A stretch of DNA of 64,000 bases from an uncultured Dysosmobacter sp. Lineage in GTDB: Bacteria > Bacillota > Clostridia > Oscillospirales > Oscillospiraceae. Position numbers and translations under genes: made by a program. Position 1 is the first letter of the stretch. Each line of letters opens with the position of its first letter. Positions 22,244-30,413 of this stretch are shown here, one piece after another. Location: contig NZ_CANRMB010000001.1 of NCBI RefSeq assembly GCF_947631635.1, positions 124,001-188,000 of the forward strand, written 5' to 3'. The notes under the pieces were generated by a model. That model did no database searches. It was not told where the DNA came from and was given only the letters and a program-made list of their open reading frames with translations.

Positions 22244-23068
22244 TTGCGCATAAACAGACCGCATCATAATAATATGCAGAACAGAATGAAGAAACCGGTA
22301 GTACCTTGTGAGGTACTTCGCAATGGCGTTGCAGCGTTGAGCTATGCAGCGGCAGCCACATACGGCACAGGAAAAACCATCCAATATCGAAGCAAAGACG
22401 GAAGCTATGTATCTACAGCTTCTTTTGCGGAGATTTTAAAGGAAGCCTCCTTTGAGGATGCAAGCATGGCCCGGGCAGCGGCTGCCCTCAGCCAAGCTGA
22501 TGTGCCGGAACAGGGCGTCAAGACTGCTTTGATCATGCTGAACGCACTTTTGGAGCGTGGTGCGCAGGTAGGGTGCACGGAGGATACATGGCAGCAGATT
22601 TCTGCCATGCTGGATTTTGGCATTTCGTTTGCATCGCGTGTAGCGGCAGAAAATAATGGTCAGGTGGTTGGCGGCGGGCTGACCCTGCTGACACTGTGCA
22701 GGCCGATGCGGAAATATGGCCGTGACCACCAGTGTGAGCAGGCGGCAGATGTGGTCATCTACGCTTTGGAGCAGCCTCTGCTGAAGCTGGCAGAAGCGGC
22801 AGGCTTCGATGGCTATGAGGTGTTCGAGCGTGTCAAGGCGCTGGCCCCCAACCAGTTTTTCAGCCTACATCAGGTCGGCATTGAAAATTCCATTCGCGTC
22901 GATGCTGCCCATACAGATTACATCCGGGTAGGGCTTGACCTCCAAAAGGGAACTATCCGGGATCTCCAGGCAGCCGGTGTTATGGAAAATGTAGAGACGG
23001 TGCAGCAGGTACTGCAGTTTGTAAAGCAGAGCGTAAAAGCAGTACTGGATGTAGCCAGTGCAATTTGA
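22244..23068 (+). CDS. chaperonin-like protein reduced to the equatorial domain
   Basis: A 274-residue protein. Residues 27-106 align by eye with the GroEL N-terminal equatorial segment (RNGVAALSYAAAATYGTGK; LKEASFED for the [10 protein letters not shown] region; TALIMLNALLERG for [11 protein letters not shown]). Residues 141-272 align with its C-terminal equatorial segment: VVGGG, YALEQPLLKLAEAAGFDG against [18 protein letters not shown] of the groEL in this window, and AAGVMENVETVQQVL. Only about 35 residues replace the intermediate and apical domains. GDGTTT reads EQGVKT and the TNDG aspartate is absent, so ATP hydrolysis is probably lost. Start taken as TTG 22244 after AAAGGAG; ATG 22274 is possible. 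It ends the TTT operon. Role unknown. Confidence 0.65.
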   Translation: MRINRPHHNNMQNRMKKPVVPCEVLRNGVAALSYAAAATYGTGKTIQYRSKDGSYVSTASFAEILKEASFEDASMARAAAALSQADVPEQGVKTALIMLNALLERGAQVGCTEDTWQQISAMLDFGISFASRVAAENNGQVVGGGLTLLTLCRPMRKYGRDHQCEQAADVVIYALEQPLLKLAEAAGFDGYEVFERVKALAPNQFFSLHQVGIENSIRVDAAHTDYIRVGLDLQKGTIRDLQAAGVMENVETVQQVLQFVKQSVKAVLDVASAI

Positions 23069-23144
23069 TTGTCTGCTTTGCGGATACCATATACAAATAT
23101 TACTGAACAGTCATTATTAGAATTTAATCAGTTTCTTTTCTCCG

Positions 23145-23184
23145 GGTGCAGTACTGCGTGAATGCCGCAGGGCTGCACCTTTTT
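23145..23184 (+). terminator. intrinsic terminator of the TTT operon
   Basis: GGTGCAG pairs with CTGCACC, with an inner CTGCG/CGCAG stem, followed by TTTTTA. It lies 77 bp after the chaperonin-like gene. Confidence 0.7.
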
Positions 23185-23261
23185 ATTGCCCATTAGCACG
23201 GCTTCCTTACAGATAAAGCACAGCGTAGCCTGATAATTTGAGCTATACTATGTTTGTTTAA

Positions 23262-24230
23262 TCAGGAATCTTTCAACCAGGTAACATACTCTTCCAAGGA
23301 TATCTTACCGCTATCACACTCGGCCTTCTTTTCTCTGGCGCGTTCACCCCAGGCGTATAGTTCCTCCGGCAAAATCTTCCCGGACTTCGTCCAGGCAAAT
23401 CGTTTTTTATATTCCCGGCGGTATGCCTTGAAGACATCGTCCGTATCTTTTTCCCGTGTCCACTTCGCAATGGCGCCGACATCCTTGCAGGTGCGCCCCT
23501 TCGAGTCAAACACACGGTCACAGTATTCAGCGTTGGTTCGCCCAGTGATCGCAAAATACTTCCCGCAATTTTTGCAGACCCGCATCTTCTGTTCCCGCCT
23601 GACCCACTCCCGCAGATAGTAATCGATCAAGTCATAGATGCTCTTCGGATAAAGGACTTCCGCATAGGCGTTTCGGTCGATCATCTCAAAAGATACTGTC
23701 AGCGGTTGGAAGTCAAAAGGACGTGGGTCTACGTGATAAGGGTCCTTGTAATAGTCATAGAGCCTGCTGGAAACAGAACGTTTGCTGGCATCCATGTCCA
23801 ACACACGCTCCAGCAGATCCTTGATCTGCTTCTGCGCGTAATCAATATTGCTGGGGATATGCGCAATGGCCTTGTGGGGCAGCATGTCAGATGCATGAGC
23901 GAAGTTATCCTTCTCTGCCTCGTTCAGTCTCTTGGACCAATCCAGGAACAGCAGCTTAAAGAATATATGCACATCGGATAAGCTCTGCAAGGTAAAGAAT
24001 ACATCTTCGGTGTATCTGGCGTCGCGGGTCCTGTACAACTCTAAGAGCGCACGGTCGATCTTCTTGATTTGGGGTTCCCATTTCCAGATGTCCAGGTCGA
24101 GCAGGGAAAAAAGACTTTCTGAAAACGGAAAGTCTATTTTTTGTGTAAAGCGGGCATCAGAAACATCATCGCTGTAAATAAAATATTCCCTGCCGTTAGC
24201 GATATAGGTCTTAAACATATACTCGGGCAT
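23262..24230 (-). CDS. DUF6076-type protein
   Basis: A 322-residue protein starting MPEYMFKTYIANGREYFIY. The N-terminal 210 residues are helical. Residues about 230-275 hold a zinc-finger-like block (MRVCKNCGKYFAITGR, EYCDRVFDSKGRTCKD), and a basic helix follows, as I recall for DUF6076 proteins found in clostridial mobile elements. The ATG at 24230 has GGAGAG at good distance. It stands alone between the transporter cargo and the mobilisation genes, in opposite orientation to both. Function unknown. Confidence 0.65.
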   Translation of the reverse strand: MPEYMFKTYIANGREYFIYSDDVSDARFTQKIDFPFSESLFSLLDLDIWKWEPQIKKIDRALLELYRTRDARYTEDVFFTLQSLSDVHIFFKLLFLDWSKRLNEAEKDNFAHASDMLPHKAIAHIPSNIDYAQKQIKDLLERVLDMDASKRSVSSRLYDYYKDPYHVDPRPFDFQPLTVSFEMIDRNAYAEVLYPKSIYDLIDYYLREWVRREQKMRVCKNCGKYFAITGRTNAEYCDRVFDSKGRTCKDVGAIAKWTREKDTDDVFKAYRREYKKRFAWTKSGKILPEELYAWGERAREKKAECDSGKISLEEYVTWLKDS

Positions 24231-24882
24231 GAAAAAACTCTCCCTCAAATTAGACTTACTATTTTTTAATAAAACAATGGGTCTTGACAAGAGGCGACCT
24301 ATCGTGTTAGACTCAGAATACGGCGACCAATAAAACTGTGATATTAAAAATAAGTCTAAAATATACAGGGCCAAATGTCAAGCAGATTCTATTGGCCGTT
24401 CGATGTACCTCGACAACTGAATACCCACAGCCAAAGTTCATACTCACCGGGAGAAGTATCGCCAGGACTACATCATCAGGGCTCCCGCAAAGTCGAAGAC
24501 TTTGTGGGAAAGAGGAGCCGCAACGGCGTGAGCAAGTTTTCGGATGAATCCGGAAACGAGTGATACAAAGTTTGCGGCGACGATGTGAGAGCGTACCAAC
24601 GGGGAAGAAAACGCCGTGGAGGTCAGAAAAGATCACAGGGCAGGAAGGTGTATGGCGTGTGGCTGACAAAATTTTTATGAATGGTGATGATATTCATCTG
24701 TACTCAGGCCAACAAATATCTCGACGCCCCTATCAAAAAGGAAAGCCGCCGAAACTGCTGCAACAGTCCGGCGGCACGCCGCGTTCCGAAAAACGCAGAC
24801 TCCATCTGCGAACAGTTTAACAGGGAGGCTCTCGGAACGCAAGAAAAATTTATCTCTGAATTTCAAAATCAGGAGGTTCCGT
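24231..24882. other. 652-bp non-coding stretch upstream of the HTH gene
   Basis: No credible gene; short frames here lack ribosome binding sites and family features. It contains an RNA-like element at 24479-24560 that recurs at 25452-25543, and a hairpin with GCCGCCG and CGGCGGC arms near 24747-24775. The first part is the promoter region of the DUF6076 gene. Confidence 0.55.
24479..24600 (+). ncRNA. candidate structured RNA element, copy 1
   Basis: AGGGCTCCCGC, a hairpin (CAAAGTC/GACTTTG), GTGGGAAA, GAGCAAGTTTTCG, a second hairpin (GGAT/ATCC), GGAAACGAG, then GGCGACGATGTGA. The copy at 25452 keeps the linkers but changes both stems while preserving pairing. No family name is assigned. Confidence 0.45.
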
Positions 24883-25209
24883 ATGCCTGTCCTTGGTGAA
24901 CGATTTTATCAAATGAGCAACACTATTTTCTGCTATGACCTGAAGCCTATTCCCTTGGCTGTGTACAGTTATCTGGTCTGCTGCGCGGGGCAGAAGGATG
25001 TATGCTGGCCCAGCATGAAGACCATCGCCCTCCACTGCGGCTGCTCTGAAAACGCAGCGCGGGACGCGGTCAGTCTGTTGGTTGACCGAGGGTTCATCAG
25101 CAAGGTCAAGACCTCGCGGTGTGTGAAAAGCGGCAAGTGGCTTCAGGGGAACAACCACTACTACATCCTGCCGCTGCCTGAGCTTCCAGCCGCAGATCAC
25201 AGCGCATGA
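24883..25209 (+). CDS. helix-turn-helix replication-initiator-like protein (108 aa)
   Basis: A 108-residue winged-helix protein: PLAVYSYLVCCAGQKDVCWP, MKTIALHCGCSENAARDAVS and LLVDRGFISKVKT are typical of N-terminal domains of plasmid or ICE replication initiators (helix_turn_helix_36 type). AGGAGG precedes the ATG. It precedes the relaxase genes and may control mobilisation or be the initiator of element B. There is no large replication protein nearby, so regulation is more likely. Confidence 0.68.
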   Translation: MPVLGERFYQMSNTIFCYDLKPIPLAVYSYLVCCAGQKDVCWPSMKTIALHCGCSENAARDAVSLLVDRGFISKVKTSRCVKSGKWLQGNNHYYILPLPELPAADHSA

Positions 25210-25220
25210 AGGGAAAGCCC

Positions 25221-25264
25221 CACATCAGATGGTGAGGAAGTATATGAACAAGACGAAGAGTAAC
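25221..25264 (+). repeat. interspersed repeat, copy 2 (right flank of cargo)
   Basis: Shares AGATGGTGAGGAAGTATATG and AACAAGACGAAGAGTAACAA with copy 1 (16371-16412); copy 3 at 29136-29178 is more diverged. Same orientation as copy 1. Confidence 0.6.
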
Positions 25265-25451
25265 AAGAAAAAGTCCTGCTGCCAGGTTAGTATCCTCGAA
25301 AGCGAGAACTGGATGAGGCACGCGACTTCCGCCCTGTTTGGCTCTGTGAGCCGCTGTGTGCGACTTTGCCGGGAGCAGCGAGAACAGACACCGGCCAGCC
25401 CTATTCGAGCAGATTTGGGCCGGTTTTGAAGGGGCCTACGAGGACCATATA

Positions 25452-25590
25452 GGGCTCCCGCCGAAGCCCAGCGAAGCGGGTTCGGTGGGAAAAGGAGGAG
25501 CAGCGAAATGAGCGAGTTTTCGCCCATTTGGGGCGGAAACGAGGGATGTGGAGCTGGCGACGACGTGAAGCAGGATAAAGAACGGGCGTC
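25452..25590 (+). ncRNA. candidate structured RNA element, copy 2
   Basis: Same order as copy 1: AGGGCTCCCGC, hairpin (CCGAAGCC/GGGTTCGG), GTGGGAAA, GAGCGAGTTTTCG, hairpin (CGCCC/GGGGCG), GGAAACGAG, GGCGACGACGTGA. Different stem sequences with kept pairing in both hairpins suggest conservation of RNA or single-strand DNA structure. Confidence 0.45.
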
Positions 25591-25767
25591 AAGCGCGACG
25601 CCCTGTTCGGTCACTTCTGCCCGAAGTGCGGGCAGTTACGGAGGTTTTCGGGGAGTTCCAAAGTGGGGTCAAAATCGAAGGTGTGATATCACTTCTGCGG
25701 TCGTTATCCCTGAAGGCCTACAACCACAAGGGAAAAATGGGGGTCATACCCCGGAAAGGAAGCTATT

Positions 25768-26187
25768 TTGAGCAAAAAAGAAAAATTTGCCCTCTATCTC
25801 ACCCCTGAGAAAAAGGCACGCTTGGAGCGACGATATCAGGAGGACGGCAGCCGCAGCATCACCGGATTCATTGAGCGGGCCATCGATTTCTACCTGGACT
25901 ATCTCAGCGCCAATGAAGCTGGGCTGTTTCTTCCAACCTCCATCCAGTCCTATCTGGATGGGCGGGTGGGGCAAATGGAAAACCACTTGGCGTCGCTGGC
26001 CTACAAACAGGCGGTGGAATTGGATATGCTATCGGGGATTATTGCGGACAGCTTTCAGTTCAGCGAGGAGGATTTGCGCCGACGTCGCGCGGAAAGCGTC
26101 CGAAATGTGAAGCAGACCAATGGCCGCATCTCGTTCGAAAAACGGGTGCGGGAATCCGTGAAGGATGATGACGGATGGCAAGGCTGA
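25768..26187 (+). CDS. mobC: MobC-like mobilisation accessory protein
   Basis: A 139-residue protein starting at TTG 25768 after AAAGGAAG. The N terminus resembles ribbon-helix-helix relaxosome proteins (KFALYLTPEKKARLERRYQE, SRSITGFIERAIDFYLDYLS), followed by a helical C-terminal half. Such proteins bind oriT and help the relaxase nick it. The gene overlaps the relaxase start by 13 bp, supporting a joint role in mobilisation of element B. Confidence 0.72.
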   Translation: MSKKEKFALYLTPEKKARLERRYQEDGSRSITGFIERAIDFYLDYLSANEAGLFLPTSIQSYLDGRVGQMENHLASLAYKQAVELDMLSGIIADSFQFSEEDLRRRRAESVRNVKQTNGRISFEKRVRESVKDDDGWQG

Positions 26188-28139
26188 TCGTCAAAAGTCC
26201 GTACATCAAATGCGGAGGCGGTAACTCGGCAGGCGGCTACATGCAGTACATCGCCACCCGTGAGCGGGTCGAGTTGATCCAGAATGACCGTCCACCAACA
26301 AGAAAGCAGGAACAGCTTATCGTAAAACTGATGAAGGATTTTCCTGCCGCAAGGGAGCTGGATGAGTACGGTGACTACCAGGAGCACCCCACCAAGGCCA
26401 ACGCCTCGGCGTTCATCTCTCAGGCGTTGGAGGAAAACTGGAGCGACGTTCAGAAATCGGATGGCTACATGCAGTACATTGCAACGCGGCCGAGAGCGGA
26501 GCGGCTCGGCTCCCACGGTCTCTTCGGTGACACGGATGGCGTGGAGCTGGACAAGGCCATGGCTGAGCTGGAGAACTACACAGGTAACGTGTGGACGCAT
26601 ATCATCTCCCTGAAGCGGGAGGATGCGGAGCGGCTGGGCTACGACAATGCCGGGGTGTGGAGGAATCTTCTCCGCGCCCACCGCAACGATATTGCCGCCG
26701 CTATGAATATCCCGCCCCAGGACTTCCGTTGGTACGCAGCCTTCCATGACGAGGGCGACCATCCCCATGTGCACATGATGGCATGGTCCGTAAAACCCGG
26801 CCAAGCCTATCTTTCCACGGACGGCATCCGCCAAATCAAATCCAAGCTCACCAACGATATTTTCCAGCAAGAAATGCTACACCTCTATGAGCAGAAAACG
26901 GTCTCCCGTGACGAGCTGGTGCGGGAAGCACGGCAAGCCATGCGTGAGTTGGTCCAGCAGATGCGAACCAGAATCTGCGACCACCCGGAGGCGGAGCGGC
27001 TCATGCAGGAGCTGGCTCTTCAGCTGGAAACAGTCAAGGGGAAGAAGTCCTATGGCTACCTTCCGAAGAAGCAGAAGGCGCTGGTGGATGAGATCGTGGA
27101 CCAGATGGAGCAGCTCCCGACCGTGGCCGAGTGCTACGAAAAGTGGTGGCAACTGCAAAGTCAGGTGGAAGATTTTTATTCTGAGAAGGAGCGGCACCGC
27201 CCGCCGCTGTCACGGCAGAAGGAATTCCGCCAGATCAAAAACGTGGTCATCCAGGAGGCGGAGACCATCCGCCTGGGAGAAATCACCTTTGAGGACGAAG
27301 CCCTGGATCAGTGCCAGATCGATGAGGTGGACAAAGATGAAGATGTGTCCTGGGACTTCTGGACACTTCGCGTGGATGTTCAGGATGAATACTTACCGCT
27401 GGCGGAGCGGGATGACGCCGTGGAGAGTATGCGGGAGCTGGCAGAGAGTGGCGATGTCCATGCGCAGTACTTCATGGGAAAGCTGTATCTGGATGGCAGC
27501 CTTGTGATACCAGACAGCGAAGCGGCCATGAACTGGTTCCACAAGGCATCCACCAGCGGTTACGCTCCCGCCCAGTATGCCATGGGAAAACTACTGCTCT
27601 CTGATGATGCCAGCGTCCATGATTCCGAGCTTGGAATCCAGTGGCTGGAACACGCCGCCTACAACGGAAGCCACTATGCATCCTACCGTCTGGGTAAGGA
27701 ATATCTGAAGGGCGAATCGGTAAGAAGGGATACCCGTAAAGCCATGGACCACATCTACACCTCCGCCCAGGCTGGAAATTCCCATGCGCAGTATCTGCTG
27801 GGAAAGCTGCTGCTCCAAGGAAAGGTCATTGACCGTGACAAGGAGGAAGGTATCCAATGGCTGACTCGGGCGGCGGAGCAGGGACACAGCTACGCACAGT
27901 GCCTCCTGGAAAGGCAAAGTGCTTCGACAGCGCCGGAGGTGTTCCTGGCGGTGACGAGGCTGCTCCACCACATGGCAAATATCTTTCAGGACAACTCCCT
28001 GCCGCAGAGCGGCACAGGACTCATCCACGTTGACCGCAAGCGGCGTCAAGAGCTACGGGAGAAACGCCTCGCCCACGGCCACAAGGAGAATGACCACGAG
28101 GAACAGCAGTACGGTGGCTGGAATATGACCATGAGATAG
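26175..28139 (+). CDS. MobP3-type relaxase with C-terminal Sel1-like repeats
   Basis: A 654-residue relaxase. It begins MARLIVKSPYIKCGGG; the YMQYIATRERVELI and YMQYIATRPRAERLGSHG segments and the metal-binding histidines HPHVHMMAW (residues about 197-205) mark the catalytic domain, as I know it from MobP3 proteins of Firmicute elements. After a helical middle, residues about 415-580 hold four Sel1-type repeats (A-x-x-G...A-Q-Y-x-x-G-K-x-Y/L-L). It should nick oriT and pilot the strand into a recipient using conjugation machinery supplied elsewhere, since none is visible here. Confidence 0.88.
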   Translation: MARLIVKSPYIKCGGGNSAGGYMQYIATRERVELIQNDRPPTRKQEQLIVKLMKDFPAARELDEYGDYQEHPTKANASAFISQALEENWSDVQKSDGYMQYIATRPRAERLGSHGLFGDTDGVELDKAMAELENYTGNVWTHIISLKREDAERLGYDNAGVWRNLLRAHRNDIAAAMNIPPQDFRWYAAFHDEGDHPHVHMMAWSVKPGQAYLSTDGIRQIKSKLTNDIFQQEMLHLYEQKTVSRDELVREARQAMRELVQQMRTRICDHPEAERLMQELALQLETVKGKKSYGYLPKKQKALVDEIVDQMEQLPTVAECYEKWWQLQSQVEDFYSEKERHRPPLSRQKEFRQIKNVVIQEAETIRLGEITFEDEALDQCQIDEVDKDEDVSWDFWTLRVDVQDEYLPLAERDDAVESMRELAESGDVHAQYFMGKLYLDGSLVIPDSEAAMNWFHKASTSGYAPAQYAMGKLLLSDDASVHDSELGIQWLEHAAYNGSHYASYRLGKEYLKGESVRRDTRKAMDHIYTSAQAGNSHAQYLLGKLLLQGKVIDRDKEEGIQWLTRAAEQGHSYAQCLLERQSASTAPEVFLAVTRLLHHMANIFQDNSLPQSGTGLIHVDRKRRQELREKRLAHGHKENDHEEQQYGGWNMTMR

Positions 28140-28175
28140 TGGATTGCAAAATAGCCGGCGCGCAGAATGGCGAAA

Positions 28176-28203
28176 GCACCCCGCCGACGATTCGGCGGGG
28201 TGC
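28176..28203. terminator. hairpin between relaxase and fic
   Basis: A perfect 12-bp stem (GCACCCCGCCGA with its complement) around CGAT lies between the convergent relaxase and fic genes. There is no clear U run, but position suggests a terminator or transcription barrier for both. Confidence 0.55.
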
Positions 28204-28210
28204 AGATAAA

Positions 28211-29032
28211 TCACAGCATGAAAAAGCCGAGGCCCTTGCGCTTTGGAGCATCGCTGTCGCTCGGCTCCATAGACCGTGTCCAGGTCTTGACCGTCTGCTC
28301 TTCGAAGAATTTAGTCAGCAGGTCTAAGTTCTCCTGCTCATCATAAGCCTGCAAGGCATCGTAGTAGGCGCGGCGGTCTTCCTCGTAGATGATCATGGGC
28401 GGATAGTCGTTGATCATCAGCCAGTAGTTCAGCAGCGTCCGGCCAACACGCCCGTTGCCGTCGGCAAAGGGATGAATATTTTCAAAGCGGGCATGGAAAT
28501 ATGCTCCGGCCCTCAGAGGAGCCTTCTGCCCGATGGTGTTGATCTCGTCGATCAGCTCGGCAAGGTCATCTTCGACCTCATCGGGCGGAGAGCCCACCTC
28601 GTTTCTGCCGGTGACATAGTCATGCCTCTAGAAGTCACCGGGGCGCTCACCGTTCACGATGTAGCGGCGCTCGTCGTAGGTCCCTTCTGTCAGAGCGCGG
28701 TGAACGGTACGGATCAGGTCAATGGAGAGAGGTTCTCTCGAAATGATCTTGTCCTGCAAAAGCTCGTAACAGGTCTTCTGGTTCTGCTGTTCAAACAGCG
28801 TGCGGGTGCTTCCGGTGTAGCCGACGACCTTCCCGTTCTCAAAAATCTCGCGGGTATCGTGATAATTGATCTCATCATTTTCAATTTTACCGGAGTTGTA
28901 GGCGAACAGGATGCGGAAGCTGTCCAGCCGCAGGTTCAGGTCTGCCGTGGTTCGGATTTCCCACTCCTGCCACTTCTTCACAGCATCGTCGTATCGGCTC
29001 ACAGAAACACCTCCGTCATGGTGATGGACCAA
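28211..29032 (-). pseudogene. fic: Fic-family AMP-transferase gene interrupted by an amber codon
   Basis: Two in-frame parts make one Fic protein of about 273 residues. The N-terminal part (from 29032) ends GERPGDF, then TAG at 28628-28630, and the frame continues RHDYVTGRNEVGSPP to the Fic core HPFADGNGRVGRTLL, which holds the catalytic His and nucleotide-binding GNGR. A single base change from AAG would explain the TAG. The N-terminal part also carries a TGSTRTLFEQQNQ-like region that resembles an inhibitory helix motif. The gene is likely inactive unless amber is read through; sequencing error is possible. Confidence 0.75.
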
Positions 29033-29135
29033 TTATACCATAAGATTCCACGAAACAGGAAAAATCTTTTGCGGATTCAAAGATATTTCTGAAACCCTAC
29101 ATGGACTGACCGCAGCTCCTGCGGATACTCCCCTC

Positions 29136-29178
29136 CACCAGATGGTGGGGAAGTAGATAAACAAAACGAAGGATAACA
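29136..29178 (+). repeat. interspersed repeat, copy 3
   Basis: CCACCAGATGGTGGGGAAGT followed by AGATAAACAAAACGAAGGAT; a diverged copy of 16371 and 25221. The ATG of the mini-frame is lost here. It lies just before the excisionase-like gene. Confidence 0.5.
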
Positions 29179-29218
29179 AATAAAAGCCCCTCCCGAAGCG
29201 GGGGAGAAAGGATACTAC

Positions 29219-29425
29219 ATGAAAAAAGTAACGTTCAGATCCTATGAGGAACTACCGCTGACGCTCTCGGTCCTGGAGATGGCGGCAGCGTTGGGCATCT
29301 CCCGCGCCGGAGCATACGAACTGGTCCGCACTGAGGGCTTCCCGGCACTGAAGATCGGCACCCGCATCGTGATTCCGAAGGACAAGCTCAAGGAATGGGT
29401 GGATCAGAATGTTGGGGGAAAGTGA
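29219..29425 (+). CDS. xis: excisionase-like HTH protein (68 aa)
   Basis: Sixty-eight residues with a MerR/Xis-type winged helix: LTLSVLEMAAALGISRAGAY, ELVRTEGFPALKIGTRIVIP, KDKLKEWVDQN. Proteins of this kind act as excisionases or directionality factors beside tyrosine integrases; the integrase of element B is 1.3 kb downstream on the same strand. The ATG at 29219 follows GGGGGAGAAAGG. Other short HTH_17 regulators look alike, so the excision role is inference from context. Confidence 0.7.
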   Translation: MKKVTFRSYEELPLTLSVLEMAAALGISRAGAYELVRTEGFPALKIGTRIVIPKDKLKEWVDQNVGGK

Positions 29426-29571
29426 TGGTTTTGCGTCTGTCGTTGAACGCTGAAACTCTCGCCCGGAGGTAATGCCTACGTTTTATCACAGACCACTTTC
29501 GCAAAATCATATAGCTTTTGTCCTCTGGTTGTGGTATTGCTTTGTGTTACAAAACAGAGAGGAGCATCAGC

Positions 29572-30264
29572 ATGAAGCATGATAAGAGAAACATCACGGC
29601 CATGGTGATGGGCATGGTTATCGGCGCAGCCCTAGTAAGCGAAGCCGCAGCGGGAATCGTGGCAGAACCTACGTGGCAGAAAATCTATGTGGATGGCCGG
29701 CAGGTCTCCATGACGGCCTACAACATTGCGGGGAACAATTTCGTGCGGCTTAGGGACATCGGTCAGCAGGTGGGGTTCAATGTGTACTGGAGTGACGGCG
29801 TGCAAATTGACACAGACGCGCCGTATACCGGAGTCGCCCCGGTGCAGGAAGTCAACTCTCAGCCGACAGATATGGAGATTCGGGAGGAAATGATCCGGTG
29901 CATCAACGAGGTACGGAAGAAGCACGGTGTTCCGGAACTGACAGTCAATCAGTCCCTCATGGATGCGGCGCAGAAATGTTCTGCCCGCCTGTACACTCAG
30001 CATAATAACCGGGCGGAATGTGAGACTGTGGCGGCATCTGGGTATCCCCATGGCTTCGGTTCCAATCTGACGGTGTTCACCGCTGCAGCTCCCGAAAGGA
30101 TTTCCGAAAAGGCTGTGGCGAACTGGGAGAACTCCCCCGGCCATCTGGCAACGATGATTGACCCAAACTGCGATACCGTCGGCGTCGGCGTTACCATCGA
30201 TAACGGCAGAGCATTCTGCTACTTGTTTGTAGGCAATCCGGCAGCGCATAATCCCTACGCATAA
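29572..30264 (+). CDS. secreted CAP/SCP-domain protein
   Basis: A 230-residue exported protein. An N-terminal signal-like segment (NITAMVMGMVIGAALVSEAA) precedes a copper-amine-oxidase-N-like strand region (WQKIYVDGRQVSMTAYNIAG, NFVRLRDIGQQVGFNVYWSD), then a CAP/SCP domain (MIRCINEVRKKHGVPELTVN, WENSPGHLATMIDPNCDTVG). The ATG at 29572 follows GAGAGGAG. CAP proteins are extracellular, often of unknown function; here it is cargo between the xis-like and int genes. Confidence 0.78.
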   Translation: MKHDKRNITAMVMGMVIGAALVSEAAAGIVAEPTWQKIYVDGRQVSMTAYNIAGNNFVRLRDIGQQVGFNVYWSDGVQIDTDAPYTGVAPVQEVNSQPTDMEIREEMIRCINEVRKKHGVPELTVNQSLMDAAQKCSARLYTQHNNRAECETVAASGYPHGFGSNLTVFTAAAPERISEKAVANWENSPGHLATMIDPNCDTVGVGVTIDNGRAFCYLFVGNPAAHNPYA

Positions 30265-30413
30265 GAGCGCCATAGATGGGGCGCATCCAAAATCGGATGC
30301 GGCCCATAGCAGTTCAATCCGAAATTGATAACAAATTGATAACTCTCCCCGGTTGGGATGGCTATTAAGGTCAGGGGATGGTATTGTGTGTCGCTGACAG
30401 GAGGTGGCACACG

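Larger units (their letters stand above)
25210..25767 (+). other. 558-bp region between HTH gene and mobC: repeat copy 2, RNA-like element, probable oriT
   Basis: It begins with repeat copy 2 (25221-25264), from which a 62-codon frame at 25244-25429 opens (MNKTKSNKKKSCC...) after GAGGAAG; it could be a small gene but resembles nothing known to me. A structured element is at 25452-25543. Because mobC and the relaxase follow, an origin of transfer is expected here; the inverted repeat GGGCGTC-N-GACGCCC near 25585-25604 is a candidate. The oriT call is inference. Confidence 0.45.
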
